Of a DNA stretch of 64,000 nucleotides, positions 33,685-41,659 are shown in pieces. The notes beneath the pieces were generated by a model, which saw only the letters and a program-made list of their open reading frames with translations, ran no database searches and was not told the origin of the DNA. Both the position numbers and the translations under genes were made by a program. Source of the DNA: Streptomyces albireticuli (GTDB lineage: Bacteria > Actinomycetota > Actinomycetes > Streptomycetales > Streptomycetaceae); contig NZ_JAJQQS010000008.1 in assembly GCF_021228125.1 (NCBI RefSeq), positions 248,001 through 312,000 of the forward strand, written 5' to 3'. The stretch's first letter is position 1. Every line of letters starts with the position of its first letter.

Positions 33685-33743
33685 TGGTGTCGTGCGGCGG
33701 GCGTTTCGGGACCCGATCGGCCCCGCCGCGCGCCGGTGGGCGG

Positions 33744-34406
33744 TCAGTGGATGATGCCGGTGCGCAGGGCCACGGCGACCATGCCGGCCCGGTCGCCGGT
33801 GCCGAGCTTGCGCGCGATCCGGGCGAGGTGGCTCTTGACGGTGAGCGCGGACAGGCCCATCGAGACGCCGATGGCCTTGTTGGACTGGCCCTCCGCCACC
33901 AGCCGCAGCACCTCGACCTCGCGGCCGGACAGCTCGCGGTAGCCCCCCGGGTGGCCGGGGGCGCCGGGCGGGCGGCGGTGCATCCGGGCCGCGGCGGCCG
34001 ACCCGATGGGCGCGGAGCCGGGCCGGCCGGGCAGGCCGAGATTGGTCCGGGTGCCGGTGACGACATAGCCTTTGACGCCGCCCGCGAGGGCGTTGCGCAC
34101 CGCGCCGATGTCGTCGGCGGCGGACAGGGCCAGGCCGTTGGGCCAGCCCGCGGCGCGGGTCTCGGAGAGCAGGGTGAGCCCGGACCCGTCGGGAAGGTGG
34201 ACGTCGGCCACACAGATGTCGCGCGGGTTGCCGACGCGGGGGCGGGCCTCCGCGATGGACGACGCCTCGATCACATCTCGCACGCCGAGCGCCCACAGGT
34301 GGCGGGTGACGGTGGAGCGGACGCGGGGGTCGGCGACGACGACCATGGCCGTCGGTTTGTTCGGGCGGTAGGCGAGGCTCGCAGGTTGCTCGAGGAGAAC
34401 GGACAC
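33744..34406 (-). CDS. LuxR/NarL-type response regulator
   Basis: The GTG at 34406 follows GGAGG by 4 nt, giving 220 aa. The N-terminal receiver-like domain has VVVADPRVRS and CVADVHLPDGSG with the likely phospho-Asp. Residues 150-215 are a NarL/LuxR helix-turn-helix (LSGREVEVLRLVAEGQSNKAIG, LTVKSHLARI). The receiver is shortened and the acidic pair near its start is reduced to a single Asp, so phosphorylation is not certain. No sensor kinase gene is adjacent; it would be an orphan regulator. The site is conserved near RNase D and hemE in Streptomyces by recalled synteny. Confidence 0.85.
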   Translation of the reverse strand: MSVLLEQPASLAYRPNKPTAMVVVADPRVRSTVTRHLWALGVRDVIEASSIAEARPRVGNPRDICVADVHLPDGSGLTLLSETRAAGWPNGLALSAADDIGAVRNALAGGVKGYVVTGTRTNLGLPGRPGSAPIGSAAAARMHRRPPGAPGHPGGYRELSGREVEVLRLVAEGQSNKAIGVSMGLSALTVKSHLARIARKLGTGDRAGMVAVALRTGIIH

Positions 34407-34572
34407 CAAGCCTCCATGGGGGAGTGGCGGGGGACGGTGCCGACTTTGGGGGTAAGCCGGGGCGATCCGTATGGGAAGGGTCACAAGCCTCTTCGGCAGC
34501 GAAGCGTCCCGGCTTTAGGGGAAGATCACGAATTGATGAGTAACAATTCGGGCAATTCGGACGGTTGATCGA

Positions 34573-35400
34573 TCAACGACTCTGCGGATCGCGGCGCTGA
34601 GGGAGCGTCACCACGCCCGCCTCCGGCGCCCCGCCCGGCGGCAGCCCCGCGATCTGGCAGAGCAGATCGCACCAGGCGGCGAGGTGTGCCGCCGTGTCGG
34701 GCACCCCCGCCCCGCGGCCCGCCGCGTCGCCCGCCCCGGCCCCGGCCGGGCCCTGCTTCCCGTGCTTCCCCGCGCCGATCTGCCCGATCTGGCCCGCCTG
34801 CCCGATCTGCCCGGCCGGGCCCACGGCGCCCACCGGGCCGCCCGGACCGCCCTGACCGGACGCGCCGGCGCCGCCTACGGTGCCCGCCGGACCACCCGGC
34901 GGCTCCACCGGCGACCACGAGGCCCGGATCTCGATCCGCGTCGACGGCTCCCGCTCCCGCAGCCCCCCGAAGTAGTGCGAACTCGCCCGGGTCACCGTCC
35001 CGCTCGGCGCCCCGTACGGCACCCGCCGGGCCTCCAGCGCGCCCGTCAGCCACGACCAGCACACCTCCGGCAGCAGCGGGTCCGCCGCCATCTCCGGCTC
35101 CAGATCGGCGTGCACCAGCGTCACCAGGCGGAACGTACCGCCCCACGCCTCGTGCCCCGCCGGGTCGTGCAGCAGAATCAGCCGCCCGTCCGCCAGCTCC
35201 TCGTCGTCCACGACGACCGCGGCCTCCAGGGCGTACGAGAAGGGCGCCAGCCGCTGGGGCGGCGGCGTCGCGTCGAGCTCGATCTCGGGCCGCAGGCGTA
35301 CCCCTTGCAGCCCGGCGACCGCCTGCCGGAAGACGGAGGGGGAGTCCTCCCCATCCGCGTCGTCCGGACCGTCCGAGAGGTGTCCCTGCGCCGCAGCCAT
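34573..35400 (-). CDS. DUF3000 protein with a collagen-like insert
   Basis: 275 aa from the ATG at 35400, with a TAGTCT hexamer 7 nt upstream and no ribosome binding site. The DUF3000 body (VFRQAVAGLQGVRLRPEIEL; LAPFSYALEAAV; WGGTFRLVTLVHADLE; EVCWSWLTGALE) is a conserved actinobacterial family of unknown function. Between about residues 172 and 228 a Gly-rich insert holds 13 consecutive G-X-Y triplets (34769-34885), then the domain resumes at HLAAWCDLLCQIAGLPP. It is divergent from hemE with 90 bp between starts, a conserved pairing in actinobacteria. Confidence 0.85.
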   Translation of the reverse strand: MAAAQGHLSDGPDDADGEDSPSVFRQAVAGLQGVRLRPEIELDATPPPQRLAPFSYALEAAVVVDDEELADGRLILLHDPAGHEAWGGTFRLVTLVHADLEPEMAADPLLPEVCWSWLTGALEARRVPYGAPSGTVTRASSHYFGGLREREPSTRIEIRASWSPVEPPGGPAGTVGGAGASGQGGPGGPVGAVGPAGQIGQAGQIGQIGAGKHGKQGPAGAGAGDAAGRGAGVPDTAAHLAAWCDLLCQIAGLPPGGAPEAGVVTLPQRRDPQSR

Positions 35401-35490
35401 GCCCGGAAGACTAGGCGGAAGCGCGCCCCGTTCCGGGTACGACACCCACATGGGCGGGTCACTCGTTCGGCCCGTGCGAAGATTTGGGAC

Positions 35491-36564
35491 ATGAGTGAGC
35501 GTACGGAGCCCAGCCAGCAGCAGACCGGCCGCACCGCGGCACACGACTCGGCGTTCCTGCGGGCATGCCGCCGTGAGCCCGTGCCGCACACCCCCGTGTG
35601 GTTCATGCGCCAGGCGGGCCGCTCGCTGCCCGAGTACCGCAAGGTCCGCGAGGGCATCCCGATGCTCGAGTCCTGCATGCGCCCCGACCTCGTCACGGAG
35701 ATCACCCTCCAGCCGGTCCGCCGCCACAACGTCGACGCCGCGATCTTCTTCAGCGACATCGTCGTCCCGCTGAAGGCCATCGGCGTCGACCTCGACATCA
35801 AGCCCGGCGTCGGCCCCGTCGTCGCCCAGCCCATCCGCACCCGCGCGGACCTCGACCGGCTGCGCGCGCTGGACCCGTCCGATGTCCCGTACGTCACCGA
35901 GGCCATCGGCCTGCTCACCGCCGAGCTCGGCACCACCCCGCTCATCGGCTTCGCCGGCGCCCCCTTCACCCTCGCCAGCTATCTGGTCGAGGGCGGCCCG
36001 TCGCGCAACCACGAGCACACCAAGGCGCTCATGTACGGCGACCCCGAGCTCTGGGCCGACCTCCTGGACCGGCTCGCGGACATCACCGCCGCCTTCCTGA
36101 AGATCCAGATCGAGGCGGGCGCCTCGGCCGTCCAGCTCTTCGACTCCTGGGTCGGCGCGCTGGCCCCGGCGGACTACCGACGCTCCGTCATGCCCGCCTC
36201 CACGAAGGTCTTCGACGCCGTCGCCGGCCTCGGCGTGCCGCGCATCCACTTCGGCGTGGGCACCGGCGAGCTGCTCGGCCTGATGGGCGAGGCCGGCGCG
36301 GACGTCGTCGGCGTCGACTGGCGGATCCCCATGGACGAGGCCGTTCGCCGGGTCGGCCCCGGCAAGGCGCTCCAGGGCAACCTCGACCCCGCGGTCCTCT
36401 TCGCGGGCCGCGAGGCCGTGGAGACCAAGGCCCAGGAGGTGCTGGACGCCGCCGCGGACCTGGAGGGCCACGTCTTCAACCTCGGCCACGGCGTGCTGCC
36501 CACCACGGACCCGGACGCCCTGACCCGCCTGGTGGAGTACGTCCACGAGCGCACCGCGCGCTGA
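35491..36564 (+). CDS. hemE: Uroporphyrinogen decarboxylase
   Basis: 357 aa from the ATG at 35491, which follows an AAGATT hexamer by 6 nt and has no clear ribosome binding site. Family signatures are PVWFMRQAGRSLPEYR (substrate-binding Arg loop), AIFFSDIVVPLKAIG (catalytic Asp), GFAGAPFTLASYL and FNLGHGVLPTTDP. It removes four acetate carboxyls from uroporphyrinogen III to give coproporphyrinogen III. HemG and HemQ, encoded 4 kb away, act later in the same pathway. A hairpin at 36586 follows. Confidence 0.97.
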   Translation: MSERTEPSQQQTGRTAAHDSAFLRACRREPVPHTPVWFMRQAGRSLPEYRKVREGIPMLESCMRPDLVTEITLQPVRRHNVDAAIFFSDIVVPLKAIGVDLDIKPGVGPVVAQPIRTRADLDRLRALDPSDVPYVTEAIGLLTAELGTTPLIGFAGAPFTLASYLVEGGPSRNHEHTKALMYGDPELWADLLDRLADITAAFLKIQIEAGASAVQLFDSWVGALAPADYRRSVMPASTKVFDAVAGLGVPRIHFGVGTGELLGLMGEAGADVVGVDWRIPMDEAVRRVGPGKALQGNLDPAVLFAGREAVETKAQEVLDAAADLEGHVFNLGHGVLPTTDPDALTRLVEYVHERTAR

Positions 36565-36585
36565 CCCGCGCTCCTTCGCACGCCG

Positions 36586-36616
36586 CCGTACGGGCCCGCC
36601 CGCCGGGCCCGTACGG
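36586..36616 (+). terminator. Terminator after hemE
   Basis: Perfect 13-bp stem CCGTACGGGCCCG/CGGGCCCGTACGG with a 5-nt loop, 21 bp after the hemE stop. Confidence 0.85.
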
Positions 36617-36674
36617 TGCGGCGGTCCGCGCGCGAACCATGGCGGAGTCACCGGCCGTCGGCTAGAAAGCCGTC

Positions 36675-37478
36675 ATGTGGGTCCTCTTCCTGGTGATCGC
36701 CTGGAGTGCGGCGATCCTCACCTGTGGACGCCTCTGCCTCGCCGCGGCCGCGGCCGCCGAGGCCCCGCCCGGCCGCGCCGGGGCCGGTGACCGGGCGCGC
36801 CGGCTGACCCTCTACGAGACCGCGTTCCTGGCCGGCGGCCCGCACCGGGTCACCGACCTCACGCTGGTCCGGATGGGCCGGGAGCGCCGGGTGCTGCTCG
36901 CGCCCACCGGCTGGGCCACGGTCGTCGACCCGGTCGGACGGGACGAGCTGGAGCGCTCGCTGATCACCGCCATCGGGCCGGACGGGCAGTCCCCCGTCCC
37001 CGCGGTGCGGGCCGCGCACGCCGCGGCCGACGCCGTACGGGCCCTGGCCGACCGGCTGGTCGAGGCCGGTCTCGCGGTGCCCGGCCCGGCCCGTACGAAC
37101 GTGTCGGCCGCCGTCCGCCAGGTGCGCGGCGCCTGCGGCCTGGTGGTGCTGACCGGGGCGGCCGCCGTCCTGATGGTGCCGCCGGAGACGCACCGCGGGC
37201 AGGCGGTCGCGTGGTTCGCGCTGCCGCTGCTGCTGACGTCGGCGTGCCTGCTCATCGCCCGCGTCGAGATCCACCCCTACACGCCCTGGGCGTCGGTCGC
37301 CGGGCAGGAGCTCCTGGGGCGCGTCGACGTCCCAGCCTCCGGTGCCGCCGCCTCCTCCTCCTTCTCCTCCGATGACACGGGCTTCCTGACCGCGCTGGCC
37401 GTGCGCGGCAGCAAGGCCCTCGCCGACCCCGAGCTGCGCGCCGCGCTCGCCGCGCGGCTGAGCGACGACCCCCGCTGA
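36675..37478 (+). CDS. TIGR04222-like membrane protein
   Basis: 267 aa. An N-terminal helix (MWVLFLVIAWSAAILTCGRL) precedes a soluble section with LYETAFLAGGPHRVTDLTL and VLLAPTGWATVVDP, the pattern of the actinobacterial TIGR04222 family of short membrane proteins. Two further hydrophobic segments lie at about residues 155-175 and 182-200, then a Ser-rich tail. Function unknown; proteins of this type sit among housekeeping genes in many streptomycetes. It follows hemE after a terminator, so it is probably a separate unit. Confidence 0.75.
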   Translation: MWVLFLVIAWSAAILTCGRLCLAAAAAAEAPPGRAGAGDRARRLTLYETAFLAGGPHRVTDLTLVRMGRERRVLLAPTGWATVVDPVGRDELERSLITAIGPDGQSPVPAVRAAHAAADAVRALADRLVEAGLAVPGPARTNVSAAVRQVRGACGLVVLTGAAAVLMVPPETHRGQAVAWFALPLLLTSACLLIARVEIHPYTPWASVAGQELLGRVDVPASGAAASSSFSSDDTGFLTALAVRGSKALADPELRAALAARLSDDPR

Positions 37479-37665
37479 CGGCCCGCTGACGGCCCTGCTG
37501 ACGGCTCCGCCGACCGAAAGGGGGCGCGCGGCGGGCCACCCCCTCGCGAGCCCTTCCGTGCGCCTCCGGATCCGATCGAGCCCTTTGCGACCGACACGAG
37601 CCTCGGTGCTTTACTTCACCAACAACCCCACCAATTATCCCTTTTGTCAGATAAGACGAGAAGGG

Positions 37666-39270
37666 ATGGCCGGTGTGAGAGCAGCAGCCCTGTACGGAGC
37701 CCTCGGATCCCTGGTCCTCACCGCGGTCACCACGGCACCGGCCGGGGCCCTCGACGGCTCCTCACCACCGGGCGGCACCCGCGCCGAGGCCCGCGGCGTC
37801 GTCACCGCCGTCCACCGGGCCGCCGCCCGGGGCATCCGCTTCGGCGCCTGCCCGGCCGCCGAAGGACTGCCCGCGACCGTCCAGTGCGGCACCGTCTCCG
37901 TACCGCTGGACTACGCCAGGCCGCACGGCAAGCACATCGGACTCACCGTCAGCCGCGCGCGGGCCACCGGCACCCGCGCCGAACGCCAGGGCGCGCTCGT
38001 CTACAACCCCGGCGGCCCGGGCGGCTCCGGGATGTTCTTCCCGGTGCTCGCCGGCATCGGGCAGTGGCGGGCCACGGGCAGGGCGTACGACTTCGTCGGC
38101 TACGCGCCCCGCGGCGTGGGCCGCTCGGCCCCGCTGTCCTGCGTGGACCCGGCACGCTTCGTCCAAGCCCCCAGCCAGGCGCCGCAACACCCCTCCGAGG
38201 CGTACAAGGCCCGCCGCGTCGCCCAGGCGAGGGCGTACGCGCGGGGATGCGCCCAGCGGGGCGGGCGGGACCTGCGGCACTTCACCAGCCTGAACAACGC
38301 CCGCGACCTGGAAGTGCTGCGCGCGGCCCTCGGCCAGAAGCGCCTCACGTATATGGGCGCGTCCTACGGCACCTACTTCGGTGCCCTCTACGCCACGCTG
38401 TTCCCGGGGCACGTGCGCCGGATGGTCTTCGACAGCGTCGTCAACCCCTCACCCGGCAAGATCTGGTACCGCAGCAACCTCGACCAGTCCGCGGCCTTCG
38501 AGGTCCGCTGGGGCGACTGGCGCCGCTGGGTGGCCCGGCACGACTCCGTCTACCACCTGGGCCGCACCGCGGAAGGGGTCCGGCACTCCTACGACCGGGC
38601 GCGCCGGAAGCTGGCCAGCCGGCCGGTCGGCGGGAAGATCGGCCCCGGGCAGCTCCAGTCGTCCTTCCTCCAGGTCGGCTACGCGGACAGCGCCTGGGCA
38701 CGCAGCGCCAACGCCCTCTCCACGTACCTGCGCGGCGACGACAGGCCACTGCGCGCGCTCGCCATGCCGGACCCGGCGACGGCCCGCTCCGAGGAGAACT
38801 CCAACGCCGTCTACACCGCCGTGGAGTGCAACGACGCCCCCTGGCCGCGCTCCTGGCGGATCTGGGACCGGGACAACACCCGGCTCGCCCGCCGGGCGCC
38901 CTTCGAGACCTGGGAGAACGCCTGGATGAACCTGCCCTGCGCGTTCTGGAAGGGCCCGCGGCAGCGGCCGGTCGAGGTGGGCGCCTCGGCCCGCGCCCTG
39001 CCCCGCACCCTCCTGCTCGCCGCCGAACGGGACGCCGCGACGCCGTACCCCGGCGCGGTGGAGCTCCACCGCAGGCTCCCCGGCTCGGCGCTGGTCACCG
39101 AGCGGGACGCGGGCACCCACGGCATCGCCTTCGGGTCCAACGCCTGCGTCAACGCCCACACGGAGCGCTATCTGCTGACCGGCGTCCTCCCGGACCGGCA
39201 CGCCTCCTGCGCGGGACGCGCGGAACCGGCACCCGCGGCGGCGGTGGCAGCGGCGGCGGTCGGGGCCTGA
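37666..39270 (+). CDS. Secreted alpha/beta-hydrolase (tripeptidyl aminopeptidase type)
   Basis: About 534 aa from the ATG at 37666; a GTG at 37675 with AGAAGGG better spaced is equally possible. A signal peptide ends near APAGALD. The fold is clear: oxyanion segment YNPGGPGGSG, nucleophile elbow MGASYGTYFG, acid region LLAAERDAATPY and catalytic His in DAGTHGIAF. Size and motifs match the Streptomyces TAP/SlpD/SlpE secreted aminopeptidases, which release short peptides from protein N-termini outside the cell. It ends in an Ala-rich tail. The promoter region at 37590-37660 is AT-rich for this genome. Confidence 0.88.
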   Translation: MAGVRAAALYGALGSLVLTAVTTAPAGALDGSSPPGGTRAEARGVVTAVHRAAARGIRFGACPAAEGLPATVQCGTVSVPLDYARPHGKHIGLTVSRARATGTRAERQGALVYNPGGPGGSGMFFPVLAGIGQWRATGRAYDFVGYAPRGVGRSAPLSCVDPARFVQAPSQAPQHPSEAYKARRVAQARAYARGCAQRGGRDLRHFTSLNNARDLEVLRAALGQKRLTYMGASYGTYFGALYATLFPGHVRRMVFDSVVNPSPGKIWYRSNLDQSAAFEVRWGDWRRWVARHDSVYHLGRTAEGVRHSYDRARRKLASRPVGGKIGPGQLQSSFLQVGYADSAWARSANALSTYLRGDDRPLRALAMPDPATARSEENSNAVYTAVECNDAPWPRSWRIWDRDNTRLARRAPFETWENAWMNLPCAFWKGPRQRPVEVGASARALPRTLLLAAERDAATPYPGAVELHRRLPGSALVTERDAGTHGIAFGSNACVNAHTERYLLTGVLPDRHASCAGRAEPAPAAAVAAAAVGA

Positions 39271-39335
39271 ACGCCCTCGGCGGAAACCGCCGGGAGTCCG
39301 GGGGCCGCTGCGCGGGGCTCCGCCCCGGACCCCGG

Positions 39336-39383
39336 TCCTCAATCACCGGACGGGCTGATTTCAGCCCGTCCGGCGATTGAGGA
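39336..39383. repeat. 48-bp dispersed palindromic element, terminator-like
   Basis: TCCTCAATCACCGGACGGGC-TGATTTCA-GCCCGTCCGGCGATTGAGGA is a palindrome with one mismatch between convergent genes. I recognise it as a repeat common between Streptomyces genes; a half copy is at 28257. It is followed at 39391-39428 by GGGGCGGGTAGGGGAAAGAG-CCCCCCGCCGTACCCC, related to elements at 14008 and 58961. Likely a bidirectional terminator for the hydrolase gene and hemQ. Confidence 0.8.
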
Positions 39384-39429
39384 CATTCGGGAAGGGGCGG
39401 GTAGGGGAAAGAGCCCCCCGCCGTACCCC

Positions 39430-40146
39430 TTAGGCCAGACCCGCGACCAGCTCGGCCACGGCCTTACGGCGACCCGTGTAGAACGGCACCTCCTCGCGGA
39501 CATGCATCCGCGCCTCGGACGCCCGCAGGTGACGCATCAGGTCCACGATCCGGTAGAGATCGTTCGCCTCGAACGCGAGGATCCACTCGTAGTCGCCCAG
39601 CGAGAACGACGCCACGGTGTTGGCGCGCACGTCCGGGTAGCCGCGCGCCATCTTGCCGTGGTCCGCGAGCATCCGGCGACGGTCCTCGTCCGGCAGCAGG
39701 TACCAGTCGTACGAGCGGACGAACGGGTACACGCTGACGTAGTCGCGCGGCGTCTCGTCGGCGAGGAACGCCGGGATGTGCGACTTGTTGAACTCCGCGG
39801 GGCGGTGCAGCGCCATGTTCGACCACACCGGCTCCAGCGCGCGGCCGAGCGCGGTGCGGCGGAAGAGGTTGTACGCGTCCTGGAGGGCGTCCGAGGTCTC
39901 GGAGTGCCACCAGATCATCACGTCGGCGTCGGCCCGCAGGCCCGAGAGGTCGTACGTGCCGCGCACGGTGACGTCCTTCTCGGCGAGCTGCGCGAACAGC
40001 TCCTCGACCTCCTCGGCCCAGCCGGAGCGGTCCGCCGGGAGGACGTCGCGGAGCTTGAACACCGACCAGAGGGTGTAACGGATGACCTCGTTGAGGTCCT
40101 TGGCCTTCTTGCCGGCGTTCGGGATCTTCTCAGGGGCGTCAGTCAT
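39430..40146 (-). CDS. hemQ: Coproheme decarboxylase HemQ (chlorite dismutase-like)
   Basis: 238 aa. Family blocks are RYTLWSVFKLRD, DLSGLRADADVMIWWHS, RDYVSVYPFVRSYDWYLLP with the candidate reactive Tyr, and DHGKMARGYPDVRAN with the presumed heme-ligand His. HemQ converts coproheme to heme b by two decarboxylations, the last step of the coproporphyrin-dependent route used by actinobacteria. The ATG is 6 nt after GACAAT. It lies 10 bp after the stop of hemG on the same strand, so the two are probably co-transcribed. Confidence 0.95.
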   Translation of the reverse strand: MTDAPEKIPNAGKKAKDLNEVIRYTLWSVFKLRDVLPADRSGWAEEVEELFAQLAEKDVTVRGTYDLSGLRADADVMIWWHSETSDALQDAYNLFRRTALGRALEPVWSNMALHRPAEFNKSHIPAFLADETPRDYVSVYPFVRSYDWYLLPDEDRRRMLADHGKMARGYPDVRANTVASFSLGDYEWILAFEANDLYRIVDLMRHLRASEARMHVREEVPFYTGRRKAVAELVAGLA

Positions 40147-40156
40147 GTCCCTATTG

Positions 40157-41617
40157 TCACTCGCGCGTTCCGGCGCCCGCCGTCAGGGTCGGCAGCGCCG
40201 CCATGATCTCGTCGGCGGCCTTGTGCGCACCGGCCACACAGGCCGGGATGCCCACGCCCTCGTAGGCCGCGCCGCACAGCCGCAGACCGGGCAGCCGGGC
40301 CACGTCCGCGTGGATCCGGGCGACACGCTCCAGGTGGCCGACCGGGTACTGCGGGAGGCCGTTCCGCCAGCGGGTCACCCGGCTCGCCACCGGGGCCGCC
40401 GCGAGGCCCACCGCCGCGCCGAGGTCGGCGAGCGACATCGCCACCAGCTCGGCGTCCTCGCGCTCCAGGTCGGCCTCGTCACCGAACCGCCCGATCGAGG
40501 TACGCAGGACGAAGAGGTCCGGGTCCGCGTCGGCGTTCCAGCGCCACTTGTTGCTGGAGAACGTGGACGCCTTGATCTTCCGGCCGTCGACGGGCGGCAC
40601 GAGGAAGCCGCTGCCGTGCGGCAGCCCCACCACGTCGGAGCGGCGGAAGGCCATGGTGACGAGCGCCATCGAGGCGTACTCGACCGTGGACAGGCCGTCG
40701 ACGGCGGCGGGCGCGTGCGGGCGGAGCAGCCGGGCCGCGTCGTGGGCGGGGGTCGCGACGACGACGGCGTCGGCGGTCAGCGTCTCCGCCGCCGAGCCGC
40801 TCCCGGTGCCGTTCCCCGTGCCCAGGACGATCCGCCAGCCGTCCGCCGTACGCTCGACGCCGGCCACCGGTGTGTGCGTGCGGATCACACCGCCCCGGGC
40901 GCGCACCGCGTCCGCGACGGCGAGCGGCAGCCGTCCGACGCCGCCCTCGACGCCCATGAAGACCGGGCCGGACTGCTGCCGGGCCGCCGCGCGGGCCTGG
41001 AGGTCGCGCACGGCCCCGGTCAGCGTGCGGTGCGTCCGCGCGGCCTCGAACAGCTGCGGCACGGCCGTCCGCATGGAGATGCGGTACGCGTCACCCGCGT
41101 ACACGCCGCCCAGCAGCGGCTCCACGAGCCGGTCCACGACCTCGCGGCCCATCCGCTCGGCGACGTACGCGCCGATGGCGACGTCCTCGCCGAGCTCGGT
41201 GCGCGGCAGCTCCGCGTCCCGCGAGATCCGGGCGAGTCCTTCGGGCGAGAGCACCCCGGAGGCGGCGAGCGGCCCGAGGTCACCGGGCACGCCCATCATG
41301 TGGCCCTGGGGCAGCGGCCGGAGCTCGCCGCGCGTCCACAGCAGCGCGGTGGCGGCGGGCGCCTGGAGCCGGTCGGCGAGCCCGACCGCGCGGGCCAGGC
41401 CCACCGCCTCCGGCCTGCGGGCCAGCATGGACTCGGCGCCCAGGTCGACGGGGACCCCGGCGATCTCACCGGCGAGCAGCTTGCCGCCGACCCGCCCGGA
41501 GCCTTCCAGGAGGGTGACGCGCGTGCCCCCCTCCGCCAGCCGGTGGGCCGCCGCCAGCCCGGAGATCCCGCCGCCGACGACGACCACATGGTGCCTGGGA
41601 GTGTCCGTTGCGCTCAT
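40157..41617 (-). CDS. hemG: Coproporphyrinogen III/protoporphyrinogen IX oxidase
   Basis: A 486-aa FAD enzyme of the HemY/CgoX type. The dinucleotide loop VVVGGGISGLAAAHRL opens the protein, followed by VTLLEGSGRVGGKL. The C-terminal FAD segment LRLCGAAYEGVGIPACV is typical. It oxidises coproporphyrinogen III to coproporphyrin III with O2, between HemE and HemQ in the coproporphyrin-dependent pathway. Called HemG in many streptomycete annotations. A GAGAGT hexamer lies 6 nt before the ATG. Confidence 0.93.
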   Translation of the reverse strand: MSATDTPRHHVVVVGGGISGLAAAHRLAEGGTRVTLLEGSGRVGGKLLAGEIAGVPVDLGAESMLARRPEAVGLARAVGLADRLQAPAATALLWTRGELRPLPQGHMMGVPGDLGPLAASGVLSPEGLARISRDAELPRTELGEDVAIGAYVAERMGREVVDRLVEPLLGGVYAGDAYRISMRTAVPQLFEAARTHRTLTGAVRDLQARAAARQQSGPVFMGVEGGVGRLPLAVADAVRARGGVIRTHTPVAGVERTADGWRIVLGTGNGTGSGSAAETLTADAVVVATPAHDAARLLRPHAPAAVDGLSTVEYASMALVTMAFRRSDVVGLPHGSGFLVPPVDGRKIKASTFSSNKWRWNADADPDLFVLRTSIGRFGDEADLEREDAELVAMSLADLGAAVGLAAAPVASRVTRWRNGLPQYPVGHLERVARIHADVARLPGLRLCGAAYEGVGIPACVAGAHKAADEIMAALPTLTAGAGTRE

Positions 41618-41659
41618 GGGACCACTCTCTCAAACGCCCCGGTGGCACCGGCCGGGCGG

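Noticed and set aside
31861..33942. Long plus-strand open frame over the intergenic region and RNase D
   Set aside because: Typical high-GC shadow frame opposite rnd; no coherent domain.
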